Assembly: GCF_024713975.1 (NCBI RefSeq)
Contig: NC_091098.1
Coordinates: forward strand, 19,339,316 to 19,403,315
Source: Paralichthys olivaceus
Lineage: Eukaryota > Chordata > Actinopteri > Pleuronectiformes > Paralichthyidae
Reading direction: 5' to 3'
DNA: 64,000 nucleotides
Below are positions 1 through 10,900 of this stretch, piece after piece. Position 1 is the stretch's first letter. Each line of letters opens with the position of its first letter. Both the position numbers and the translations under genes were made by a program. Under the pieces are notes generated by a model that was not told the DNA's origin, ran no database searches, and saw only the letters and a list, made by a program, of their open reading frames with translations.

Positions 1-141
1 TAGCTTGCAGCCTCTAAATGTTTTGCTCTATGTGTCACAATCCACATTACAAAGGGACATGACATCGTGGAATGGTCTCATCTGCTTTGAAAGGAGTGAT
101 TGACAGGCTTACACCATCTATCCCTGCACATTATTTCTCAG

Positions 142-1244
142 TGTGTCAGTCTGGAGGACCAGTTCTCTGAGGCAGAGCGGCGCGGGGAGGAAGCCGTGCA
201 GGATGCCAGGGCTCGCATCAAGGACCTGGAGCTGGCTCTGCAGAAGGCCAAACAGGACATGGCTCGCCAGCTGAAAGAATACCAGGAGCTCATGAATATC
301 AAGCTGGGCCTGGACATCGAGATCTCCACCTACAGGAAACTGCTGGAGGGAGAGGAGGAAAGGTGAGTGGTGCGGGTAGATGTCAGATTAGAGTCTAATG
401 CAGGTTTTTCTGGAAAAGTTTCAAAAGGATATATTTGGCTCAACTCTCCACTTTCACTTTTAAAGAAAAGCTTAACATGGTCTGACCCCCTGTTACGGAT
501 ATAATAACATCCCTTGCTCCAAACTGTAATCTATGACTTCAAAAGGATTTTGCCAGCATGGCCCCAGAGGCTCTGGAATTCCTTGTCTGAGGAGATCAGA
601 CTTGCCATAACTTGAACTGTCTTGTAAATCATTGCTCAAAACATTTGGAAAACCTTTTAATGCCTGGTTCTTAAGTGTTTTCAATTTCATGTTTTGACCT
701 GTTTCATTCTGTTCTGTTTTACTCCCATGTGTTTTGGAAAGCACTTTGTAACTTTGCTTTGATAGGTGCTTCATAATTAAAGTTTATTATTTGTATTATT
801 ATTATTTATAGTCATGATTCAGCTTCAGTTGATCAGATTGTGCTTCTGTATATCTGCTATCTGGTAACATGTGGTCAGAACCTTCTGCCTTAATGAAGAG
901 AATACTCTTGAGTAATGATTGGAAAGAAAAAACGTGCTCCCATGAGACATATATGTGTTCAAATGAGAGACTTCTCACAGTGGTTTTGTTCCTCTCTCAC
1001 AGACTTGGACGAGATTCTATTGTGAACATCCAAGACGTGGTAGGCCAATGTAAGTACTGTGCTTTACAGCTGCAGCTCACTCCATTATCACCAATAATCA
1101 GATCAGAATGACATCATATCCTGTGTGTATTTGCTTTGTCTAGCCTCCCAGGTTTACAGCCGCCAGCAGCGAAGGTCAAGTCCCATCCTCATCAAGACAG
1201 TGGAGACCCATGACAGACTTCATGTGAAAGAAAACACACAGTAA
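142..1244 (+). CDS. Type II keratin-like intermediate filament protein, 3' end only
   Basis: Coding exons 142-362, 1003-1049 and 1144-1244 (stop TAA 1242-1244) join in phase. The first is 221 bp, the classical length of the exon encoding the end of coil 2 in type II keratins and type III filaments. It ends in the rod-termination signature [15 protein letters not shown]. The stretch [17 protein letters not shown] is closer to type II keratins than to vimentin or desmin. The tail is short (about 50 residues), Gly-poor, and holds an [10 protein letters not shown] motif shared with simple-epithelial keratins and vimentin, followed by HVKENTQ at the C-terminus. The protein would assemble into cytoplasmic 10-nm filaments. 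Head and coil 1 lie left of the window. The intron 363-1002 holds a LINE fragment. Neighbouring cers5 fits the 12q13 type II keratin region. Confident as an intermediate filament; less so for the exact paralogue. Confidence 0.85.
535..800 (+). mobile_element. LINE 3' fragment (Rex1/L2-like) in keratin intron
   Basis: The plus strand encodes a decayed version of the reverse-transcriptase C-terminal motif common in fish LINEs, readable as [16 protein letters not shown] near 556-606. It is followed by the usual tail: a GGAAAGCACTTTGTAAC-like run near 736-752, then an AATTAAAGTTTATTATT run into a short ATT repeat near 776-800. Only the 3' end is present, so it is a 5'-truncated insertion. The clade is inferred from remembered sequences. 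Confidence 0.7.
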
Positions 1245-1367
1245 CCTGCTGGATGACCGTGGCAACATAACTCCCCCTTTACATTCACCTCTTTGTTCAC
1301 CCCCTGCACGTATGAGCCAGATGTGTTATCTGTTTACTTCATGTTTGATGTCACATGTTGTGTTTGA

Positions 1368-1373
1368 AATAAA
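1368..1373 (+). terminator. Poly(A) signal of keratin gene
   Basis: AATAAA lies 124 bp after the keratin stop codon and is followed by a T-rich, TGTGT-containing stretch, giving a short 3' UTR. Confidence 0.8.
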
Positions 1374-1850
1374 GATGTGTTCAGCTCTACGATCGTGTGT
1401 CCATTTTTATTTTAGTCCTTGGTCGTTTAAAAGTATTGGTATTGTTTCAAATGTTTTAAATATTTATAAGTAACTTTAATCAACATCATAATTTTGGAAT
1501 ATAAGAATAAAAAACTATTCAAAACTGATTATGGGATTATTACTATGGCACAAGTGTAGGATGCAAAGTACTAATATAATAAAAACAACGTGATTAAGAT
1601 TTTTAATTCACTGCCTAACTTTATCTATTAATTATTCTACTTATTATTTTTATATATTTGTTATCATTTATAATCATAGTGTGACGTTTTGTCCACGATT
1701 GTAAACTGTTCAATGTTGAATAAAGTTTTTGTGAAGTATAAAAAATGAATGGACGCACCAGGGTGTTTTTTCTGTTAAAACTTTATTGATCAAACTTCTC
1801 TGATGACTCTCACTGTTGTTGTGGGACCAGGCTCCTGCGGCTGTAAACCA
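1374..1850. other. AT-rich intergenic spacer
   Basis: Spacer between the keratin poly(A) site and the NLR gene. A second AATAAA occurs at 1719-1724. I see no exon, RNA gene or recognisable transposon. Confidence 0.6.
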
Positions 1851-1992
1851 TGTGTGACTTCCTGTTGTGAGTCAGTCGTGGTTTATCGTTGTGAAGCTGC
1901 TGATCATCGGATCTCCTCCGTTTAAAACCTCTTTTTAAACAATCTCAGGTCAAACTCGTCTCCACCGTTTTTCCAGCGACGCTTCGTTCAAG
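1850..1992 (+). promoter_or_regulatory. Probable 5' UTR exon of the NLR gene
   Basis: A GT donor in the context AAG|GTAACT follows position 1992, and the coding exon of the NLR gene begins with an acceptor at 2579-2580 and an untranslated lead of 9 nt before the ATG. This fits a non-coding first exon ending at 1992 and an intron of 1993-2580. The 5' limit is not visible from sequence and is a guess. Confidence 0.35.
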
Positions 1993-2102
1993 GTAACTTT
2001 ACTTTTTACTTCACAGTTAAAAAATACAACGTGCATCGTATCTGTGTTTTAAGACACGAGGCGGGACAGCTTTTAAACAGGGACTTTTATTACACGTTAT
2101 TA

Positions 2103-2381
2103 ATCTACCTGGAGACATGTTGTCTGTCTCACCCACAGTCACTTGTCCAGCCTGGCTCTTTCTGTCTACCTGTCTGTCCCTATCTGTCTGTCTCTCTCTC
2201 TGTCTACCTGTCTGTCCCTATCTGTCTATCTCTGTCTACCTGTCTGTCCCTATTTCTCTCTGTCTGTCTGTCTCTCTATCTCTCTCTCACTCTGTCTGTC
2301 TCTCTCTCTCTTCCTGTCAGTCTGCCTGTCTTCTCTATCCACCTGTCTCTGTCTACCCGTCTGTCTCTATCTGTCTGTTTG

Positions 2382-2417
<36 letters not shown>

Positions 2418-2578
2418 ACTCTCATTCTCACTCTTCCTGTCTCATCTGTCCACTCGTCTGTCTCTCTCTCTCGGTCTATCTGTCTCTCTCTCTTTCTCTG
2501 TCCATATGTCTGTTTGTCTCTCTGTCAGTCTATCTCTCTGTCTCATATCATATCCTATTATATGTTTCTCATTTCTCT
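2103..2578 (+). repeat. CTGT/CTCT pyrimidine-rich low-complexity tract
   Basis: About 470 bp dominated on the plus strand by CTGTCTGTCT, CTCTCTCT and CTACCTGTCTGTCCCTATCTGT variants, almost without runs of purines. It ends immediately before the acceptor TTTCTCTAG at 2572-2580 of the NLR coding exon, so it forms an outsized polypyrimidine tract. The three overlapping long plus-strand reading frames through it are artefacts of repeat composition. Confidence 0.95.
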
Positions 2579-2589
2579 AGAGTGACACA

Positions 2590-5500
2590 ATGGACAAAGA
2601 TGCTGTGCTGACTCATGTCCTGAAGCCGAGGAGGACTCCATCACTTCTTGGAGGACAGCTGCCCGTCAGTGTGATGAGCAGCAGTAGATACGTATCCCAG
2701 CTGACAGACAGAGAGGTGGAGGACCAGCTGCCCTCCCTCGATCACGCCATCCTCACCGCTCTGTCTGGTGAAGTCAAGACTGTGATCCTGGTGGGTGGAG
2801 AAGGATCCGGCAAAACCACTGCCCTGGAGAAGCTGGTGGTGGACTGGGCCAAAGGAGAACACCTTCAGAACTTTACTTATGTTTTATACCTCGGGCTGAG
2901 GGAGATCAGCTCTCTGAAAGACGAGCTGTCGTTGGAGACTTTACTGCAACACCAACATGTTCCCTCTGAGTCCGTGCCCCTCGTTCTGCAGAAGCCTGAG
3001 GATCTGCTGTTTGTTTTTGATGATCTGGATCAATACAAACTTTCCCTGGATGCCTCCGTCCACTCCCTCTGCTCTGACATCAGCCAGGCAGTGTCAGTGT
3101 CCTGCCTGATATCCAGTCTGCTTCATGGATCACTGCTGAGAGGAGCTGCCTTTGTGGTGGCGACCAGGCCGACAGAGCGGCTGAAGTTTCTGAACGGCAC
3201 CAGGGTGGAGGGTTCTGGGTTTTTAAAGCCCCAAAGAGAGACTTACTTCAACAGGTTCTTTACAGACCCGGCTGCAGCTAATAAAGCACAACTGCACATG
3301 GAGCACACGCTGGGGTTTTATGATTTCTGCACTTCCCCTAGGTTTTGTTGGACAGTTTGTTCTATTTACAAAACTCTGATGGATGCTGGAGCAAAACTTC
3401 CTGAGACATTGACTCAGCTGTATGTAGATGTCCTGGTTCACCTGATGCAGGTGCTCTCGCTGAAGGAGGCTTGCAACAGAGAACTGGTGCAGGCCCTCGG
3501 TGTGATGGCCTCCCATTGCTCCATCAGTCAGAATTCAAGCTGCACCAAAGAAGAACTCTACTCCTTTGGTCTTCAATCATTTCTCAGCTCTGTTGGTGCT
3601 TTCTTGCATGTAGATGGCGATCTGGAGTCAGATTCATGTGTTTTCTCTTTCACCTCCCAGCTGATGCAGGAGTTCCTCTTGGCCGTGTCTTTCTTTTTGG
3701 ACACTTCAAAATCTGAGGGCGTGGCGAAGATGTTGGAGGAGCATAAAGGTCATGCAAAGTTTTTAGATCTCTTCTTGTCAGGGCTCTCGGAGTCAGTTCA
3801 GCGCAGACCCCTGGAGATCCTACTGGGGGAGTTTAACTCGGATCGTATCTTAGATTTTAAAAGTTGGTTTAAAAGCAGCTCAGAGGAAACACTAAAGGGG
3901 TGTTACAAGGACAAGCACCATCGATGCTTCCATCTACTTCATCAAGCTCAAAATCAGAGTTTGGTGAAAGAGATCATCTCCCCGTCAGCACGGACAGGCA
4001 TCAGCTACGGCGACCTAAGCCTCCTGGACTGTGTCGCCCTGAACTACGTCGTCTCGTGCCTCGGTGAGATGAAGCTGTTGAATCTGTACAGCACGAGGGA
4101 TTTGACAGAGGAGAAAGCAGAAGTCCTGGCTCCAGCTATGAGCTTATCACTTAAGATACAGTAAGTCATGGTAAAGACTCATATATTCTGGCATCATTTA
4201 GTTCACATGTCATCATATGTAACATGAGGCTCTTGTGTCCCACAGGTTGTCAGACAGCACCTTGAGTACCAGGGCCGTCTCTCATCTGGCGTCAGCTCTC
4301 AGCAGGGGACTCACCGAGGAGCTGGATCTCGCTAACACCCGCCTCGGAGATGAAAAGTTGAAAGTGCTCTGTGTGGGACTCAGAGACTGCAAACTGCACA
4401 CTTTAAAGTAAGCTTCTCTAATAAGTTAGCCTCTACGCTGACAAAGATTTCTCAAAAGCCAAAAATCGGTTTGTCAAATTAATACACTCTTGATTTTTTT
4501 GCTTCTTTTTTGCCCAGACTTAAGGTGTGCAGACTGACTGAGGCAAGTTGTGAAGATCTGGTGTGTGCGCTGACCTCGGGCTCCTCTCAGCTGCGTGTGT
4601 TAGAGATAATGTTTAATCAGATCGGTGACCAGGGTTTCATGAAACTGTGCAAAGCGCTGCACAGTCCTCAATGCAAACTGCAGCAGCTCCAGTAGGTGCT
4701 TTCAAAGTGTTGTATTATATTCAAAATTTAAATATTTTGTCAGCACCATCTATTTATGTCCAAACCATTGATTTGAAAAATAACTTTATTGTGTTTATTA
4801 AAAGGCTACAAGGCTGCGATTTGACTGCAGTATCCATGGAGGCTTTATCGGCAGCGTTGTGCTCTGGAAAGTCAGAGCTGAGAAAAGTGGACCTGACGCT
4901 GAACAGGATTGGTGACGGTGGAGTGGAGGCTTTGTGCAAGTCGCTGCAACACCCACTTTGTAAACTTCAGAGCCTCAAGTGAGTCTGTGTTTCAAGATGA
5001 TACATCTGCCGTCAGTGCCTCTACTGAGATGTTTTGCGTCACCGCCTGTTGATTGTACACCTCTGCTAACCAGTGCAGTTTCAGTCAGCATTCCTCACCA
5101 TGAGTTCACCGTGACCTTTGAATTTTGAATTTTGACCAGTTTAAAACTGGTCAAAATATTAACTGGATGGATTTCACTCTTCAAATGTTTCAAAAATAAA
5201 TTTTATTGGAAATCTGAACTTTACAAAACATGACATGACAACAGAATTGTAATACAACTCAACACTTAGAAAGAAAGAAAACATCTTTCTGGAAATAAAC
5301 ATCCTCATAAATGAATACAAATGCCAAAAACTATTAAGTAAAATAATAAAGATTAAGTTAAAACCTTCTGACATAAAAAGCTTCAAGGGTCAAATCATTG
5401 AATTATTCACAAAAGCAGAAAAGGTAACAAATAACGATGATGAGGGGACTGTTCAGAGCGCTCTTTACAGCCTCTACCCATGTGTGTAACCAGGATGTCC

Positions 5501-6933
5501 ACATTGACACACTGATAGCATGTTTAGCTTCTACATTTTTCGGGCTGTTTATACATTGATTGACAGTGAGATCAGCCACTTGTATTTCCATTAAACAGAG
5601 AGTGAGACTCTGACGTTCTTCTGGGACAAGTTCATTAATTAACATGCTCTCTGTGACTTTGAGTTAATCTTTTGTTTCTGTGTCCAGGCTGTTTGATACT
5701 GAGCTGACCGGTGCGTGCTGTCTTCATTTGATGGAGACCTTGATGTCAGAGCACTGCTCTCTGTCAGAGCTGGATCTGTCAGTGAATGATTTGGGCCATG
5801 AGGGGGCGCTGTTGCTTTGCCAAGCCCTGAGTCATCCTGGATGTCCAGTGGAGAAACTGGGGTAGAGTCACACTCTTGATTTTTCAGTGCCACAAAAGAT
5901 AGAACAGACTTTCACAAATATCTGCTGAAATTCAGACAACAACATTCGTACTATGTGCTCCCCCCTGCAGGTTGAAACGATGCGAGTTGACGCAGCAGGT
6001 CTTTAAGGAACTGGGCTCATTGCTGAGAAGTGGAACTTCGCGACTAAAATCCCTGATTGTGGGTATAAATAAAGCTGGAGATCAAGGGGTTAAACATCTT
6101 TGGGATGCTGTTGCACATCCAGGCTGCCTGCTGGAGGAACTGGAGTGAGTTCACAGACACTCCTTGTATCATTCAACACCACATTGCAGTGGACACTACA
6201 TGAATATCCTCCTCCTCTGTCACAGTGTTGAAATGACACATTTGACAGACGCCTGTGTTGAAGACCTGTGTGCTGCTGTGAGAGCCAGTAAGACTCTGAA
6301 GAACCTGGAGCTCAGAAACAACTCCCTGACTGATGCGTCCGTCCCGGCCCTCGTCCAAGTCATGGAGGAAAACTGCAACATGCAGGAGATGAAGTAAGTC
6401 TGATTCTCTTCAGCTTGACTCAGAGTGTGACAGTTCCCTAATGAAACCACATTTAAATTCAAAGGCCTGGATTTTTATTTGAACCTGCACCATATTGCTC
6501 ACACTCATAAATATCAGTACCATAAACATGTGATTTTCTTTTCTTCTCTGAGATCTCAATGCAAATGTTTAACGCCCAATCTCACAATGTTTAAAGTGAA
6601 AAAAAATAAATCCTGGATTCGCCCCCTGATCCTAACCAACAATAAAATTTAATGTATTCTTCCCTGACCCATGCGGCATCCTTCTGCCAAGTTTCGTGGA
6701 AATCTGTCAAGTGGTTTTTGCGTTATCCTGTTAATTATCAGACAAACGCAGACATCACCTCCTCGATGGAAGTAACTGCTGTGACACAGTTAAAGTTTCT
6801 AAGCCCAGAATAACATCTTTAAACAAGAATCTAACGACTGCATTTGTTTTCTGACTCTTTCAGCCTAAAGTACAACGACTTTTCAGAGGACGTTTTCAAC
6901 ATGTTGAATGAGTGCGATAAAATAAGATACTGA
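2590..6933 (+). CDS. NACHT-LRR (NLR family) receptor
   Basis: Exons 2590-4160, 4246-4407, 4518-4691, 4805-4978, 5688-5861, 5971-6144, 6226-6393 and 6864-6933 join in one frame (888 aa, stop TGA 6931-6933). The large first exon encodes the nucleotide-binding domain: Walker A GGEGSGKTT at residues 69-77, Walker B LLFVFDDLDQYK at 139-150, and a sensor-1 ATRP motif near 191-194. The next exons are 162-174 bp, each carrying leucine-rich repeat units of the L..C.L type (for example LRKVDLTLNRIGDGGVEALC), and all share the same phase, as in NLRP/NLRC3 genes. NLRs sense cytosolic danger and assemble signalling platforms. No PYD or CARD is encoded after the chosen ATG, which has an in-frame TAG nine bases upstream at the splice acceptor, and no B30.2 domain follows. 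The Walker B glutamate position is Gln. The exact subfamily is not assigned. Confidence 0.9.
6430..6775 (+). repeat. Dispersed teleost repeat, copy A
   Basis: Degenerate copy of a roughly 350-bp family also present at 9400-9590 (inverted) and 9715-10080. Shared landmarks in order are TTCCCTAATGAAAC, CACATTTAAATT, CTCACAATGTTTAAA, a TCCTGGATTCGCCCCCTGAT block near 6612-6631, and TTTTTGCGTTATCCTGTTAA. It lies in the last intron of the NLR gene. I do not know a secure family name. Confidence 0.75.
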
Positions 6934-6945
6934 AGAAGGCATCTA

Positions 6946-7280
6946 TTCCATCCATTCTCTACACGCTGCTGCAGGGTCAAGCTGATTGATTGTTATTATC
7001 ACAGCTGAAGCACTGGGGGTGAGAACCTGTTGCTTTTCTGTGTCTTGTCCATCTATCCATTATCTGTACTTTGAGGTTCGTGGGGCTGGAGACAGTCACA
7101 GGCAAAGAACCAATCACACTCACACCTATGATTTAATTAGTCTCATATCAACCTCCTTCTAATCTGCATGACTTTGGACTGAGGGAGGAAGTGGGAGAAA
7201 CCCCACACAAACAAAGGCAGACAAACAGGACTCTGGCCAAACCGGAATTCAAACCAGGAATCTGTGAGGCAACCCCCAGA
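6946..7280 (+). repeat. Degenerate SINE-like dispersed repeat
   Basis: Carries landmarks of a common fish repeat: CCATCCATTCTCTACACGCT at the left, GGGGCTGGAGACAGTCACAG, CACTCACACC, then GACTTTGGACTGAGGGAGG and a GAATTCAAACCAGGAATCTG block near the right end. The left landmark occurs twice (6950 and 7048), suggesting a nested or partly duplicated copy. It begins just after the NLR stop, so it may form its 3' UTR. Confidence 0.65.
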
Positions 7281-7524
7281 GTCTTATGTGAAAGTTAATA
7301 TCTTTAGTTCTGGACATTTTTGGTTGGACATAAAAGCTACATTTTAAAATTTCCCTTTGGGGCACTGTGGTTGCTTTCCTGACATTTTGTAGCCTAATTG
7401 ATTAGTTGATAAAATAATCACATTACATCACAACGCATTAATCAATAGCTCACATTAAACATTAGTTGCAGTCCCACTCATTTCACAGTCGAGCAAAGTC
7501 CTTCAACACATTCATTTGATGCAG

Positions 7525-7977
7525 GAATACTTTATTAAGAAAACTTTGGTATTTTAAAGAGATATTAGGCATTTGGAATTTCTTGGCTTCATTAAGACAG
7601 ATACATGACTGTAAATTTGATTTATAGCTATAAAATATATTTTACCAAATTCACAAATGAAATCTATCGTTGTATAAAACCAAGTGTCACACGCTTGCTG
7701 TAGTTTCAAAGTTTTAGAAGACACACACAGTGAGGTGGAGACAGACCACACAGATTTCTGTGTCCGCCTCTGTCAGCACAAAGCAGGAGTAAACCTCACA
7801 CAGTGTAAACCTGACACAGTGCCATATCTGTATCCCGCATATGGAGCTGCCCTGTATCCAGTCCTCTCCATTTGAAAAAAAAAAAAAAAAAAAAAAGAAG
7901 CTGGTCAAGTGAGGAGGGTGGGTCTCACCAAGCGTGAGTGAAAGCCACACTGGAAGTAAATATCCTCCTCTTGGTGC
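7525..7977 (-). terminator. cers5: cers5 3' UTR with poly(A) signal
   Basis: On the minus strand AATAAA (plus-strand TTTATT at 7531-7536) lies about 440 bp after the cers5 stop. The UTR includes a pure 22-base A run on the plus strand (7875-7896), which would be a U22 run in the cers5 mRNA. The NLR gene and cers5 are transcribed towards each other here. Confidence 0.6.
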
Positions 7978-10900
7978 TCAGTGGTCATGAGTTTCTCCAT
8001 TAAGGTTCCCAGTGTGACTGCTGCCCTTTGTGTTCAGAGTCACGGCAGGACTTTTACTGCAACTGGAATTAATCTCTTCATCTGAGCTGCTCTCGATGTC
8101 ACTGCGGTCATCTTTTGACACCTGTAAAATAAAACGTGACTGTTTTACTGACATCTGGATTTGTGAGGAAAGTTACAATGCCACCAAAAATGTCTAAAAC
8201 CACAACTTGGAAAGATGACAAGATGTGAGATTGCAGACAACGGGTCCGGACATTTCCTGGACTTTGCCTTTCATGCAGTTCTTGCATGAAATAGCTTTAG
8301 TGTGGTGTAATAGCACAAGTATTTGCACTAAAAGTTTCAACCTGAGGATACTGCTAAATGAAACAGGTCACTACAGTTGTTCGTTCTCTCAGGACAATGA
8401 CTGTATACATTTTAATCGTCAATCTAGTTATTTCAGTCTGGACCAAAGTAAAGGAGCCACTGACAGACTACAATCCCACCCTGTAGCCATCATGGCTGAA
8501 AATGACACGCAAGGATAAGATTTCCAGACTAACCTTTCCCTTGAATATGGCTTTGATGGCAATACGAGCTATGAGGTAGAACCAGATGATGTGAAGAGCC
8601 TGCAGGACCAGCAGTAACCCGTTGAACAGCCACCAGGACTGGTATGGTCCGGCGATCTCCCAGCTCTCAAACAGAACACTGTTTACAATCCTACAACAAA
8701 CACAGACAGACAGAGGTTACTAGAGCCCTCAATATATTATTACTTTTTTTATTACTTTTGGTCCTTTACTTTAAAATACTTCATCTCTCCTGTGGGTCAC
8801 TTTGAGCTTAGTAGCAGAACTTTAATCATATGTAGTTTTAAATCTCTCTCAGCTATCTATGCAAACTATTTCAGGATCCTCATATCACTGCAATTTGTTC
8901 AAACTCGTGGCTAGTATGTTTTGACTAAACAGCGCTACTACCCATAGAAATGTATAAATGTAATATTCACTTTTTATGCAAAAAATAGACAATGCAAAAA
9001 GGTTATTCTTTTGGTTGTAAATTTGAAGTAGTAGCCTTCAAAGGGCACCAGGATAATGAATGATCAATCTTTTTATTTTGGGTTCGTTATTTTTGGGCTT
9101 GCACAGAATTATGGGAGTGTCAGAGGTAACAGGTTATGTAACTAACCAACTGTAACAAGGCAGGTTGTTTGTTACGCTTGTGTGTGTCTCACCAGAAAGG
9201 ATAGATGACAAGTCGAGTGAGGAAGAAAACTACGCTGAACAGCACAAACATGCCATCACATAGCTTCTGGTACTTGGCATAGTTGGCCAGCTTGGCTGCC
9301 TTGGGAAATAAAGAAGACTTTAATGAATCACACTGATAGACTATCAAACCAATATCTCTAAGTTGCAGTGAACAGTATTAAAATATATTTACACTCATGC
9401 TATATTTTGTTTGCTGTTTGTTCATTGGTTCTTACTGAGCGTATTTTATTGAGACTTGGTGAAAGGGTGAGGTGTGGCCAAAGAAAGAACCCATTAAGTT
9501 TCAGTGCTGATTCAATTAAGGGGGCGGATTCAGGAATTTTCTCTTTCTTTAACATTGTGAGATAGGGCGTCGGCCTTGGTATCAGAAGTAGCTCACAACA
9601 CAATTATATCATACTTGTCCCAACTGTATTCAGCTACATTGTGTAGAAACGACAAATTTGCTTCATGGAGCAATTAAAAGAAAAACTAGAATGGCACTCA
9701 GTAGAGTGCCTATCTGCGTCAACATTCCCCTAATGAAATCATATTTAAATTAAGTAGATCTGAATTTTTTTAATAAAACAATGAACTAAAATTCAAAAAA
9801 CGATCATAAGCCCCCTAAACTAAACATTCCTGATTTTTTTTTTTTAATCAAGGGCCATGAATCATTCTCTGAGAAACCAAGGAAAATGTTGAAAAACGCC
9901 CTCATCTCTCAATGTTTAAAAACGAGGAGAAAAAATCCTGAATCCGCCCCCTGATCCACATCAAACTTAACAGATTCTTCCTTGGGTCATGCCCCACCCC
10001 TCTGCAAAATGTAATGGAAATTTGTTGTGTAGTTTTTGTGTAATCCTGCTAACTAACTAAAAAACAAACAAAAATGTCCTTTACTGAGTGCTTTACCTCA
10101 AGGAAGATGTCGGATGCATCGTGCACACACATGACCAAAGTACCAGCTCTTAGCATGTTGTTGGCATAGGAGAAGGTGATGAGGATTATGGTGGCCAGGT
10201 GGTGGACGAGCATGATCATGAAATCCTGTCATCAGTGAAGTGAAGGCGGGGTGACAGAAAGGAAAAAGGATGTTAAACAGACGTATTACACCACTGGAGA
10301 TGTGTAAACTCAAAAACTCCTGCCGCTAAGTGAACAATGAGACGAAGCTGATTGCAGAATCATCCTCAATCGTTGGTCATTGTACTTAATACATATAATA
10401 AGACTATTACAACTGAAAGATACTGTGTCAATACTGGTACTACACACTTAAATTAAACCATATGTAAGGAGTGTCTTATACTTTTACGGCCCTGCAGCAT
10501 TTCATTGTCTAACCTGTTTTTTCAGAGCACATGATCATGACTCTATTCTCATGTGTAAGGCTGGGAGCAGAAACTAGTCTGACAGTTTGTAAACACCCTG
10601 TCAAAGATATTCAGAAAAAGGGGGTTTGAAACGAAGGCAACAAGAAAAACAGGTGAAACAGCTCTGAATGAAGGTGCATGAAGAATTCAGCCGAGCTCCT
10701 GCAAGGCAGCACAATAGAGTTGTGTTTAGCTGATGTTGCCTCACCTTGCGTTTTATGTCCGTGAACTGGGAAAACATCAGCGACCAATAGAAAGCCAGCT
10801 CAGCTACATAGTGTGTGTACTGTCCAGGGCTCAGCGGCTGCAGGGGGGGGCGAAAAAAAGAAAAAAAAACACCTTAAACAAATATGTAGTCTAGTGATCT

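Noticed and set aside
2031-2611. Three overlapping long plus-strand frames rich in Ser, Leu, Val and Cys
   Set aside because: They are translations of the CTGT/CTCT repeat in all three frames, inside the NLR 5' intron; no conserved motif and no independent start context.
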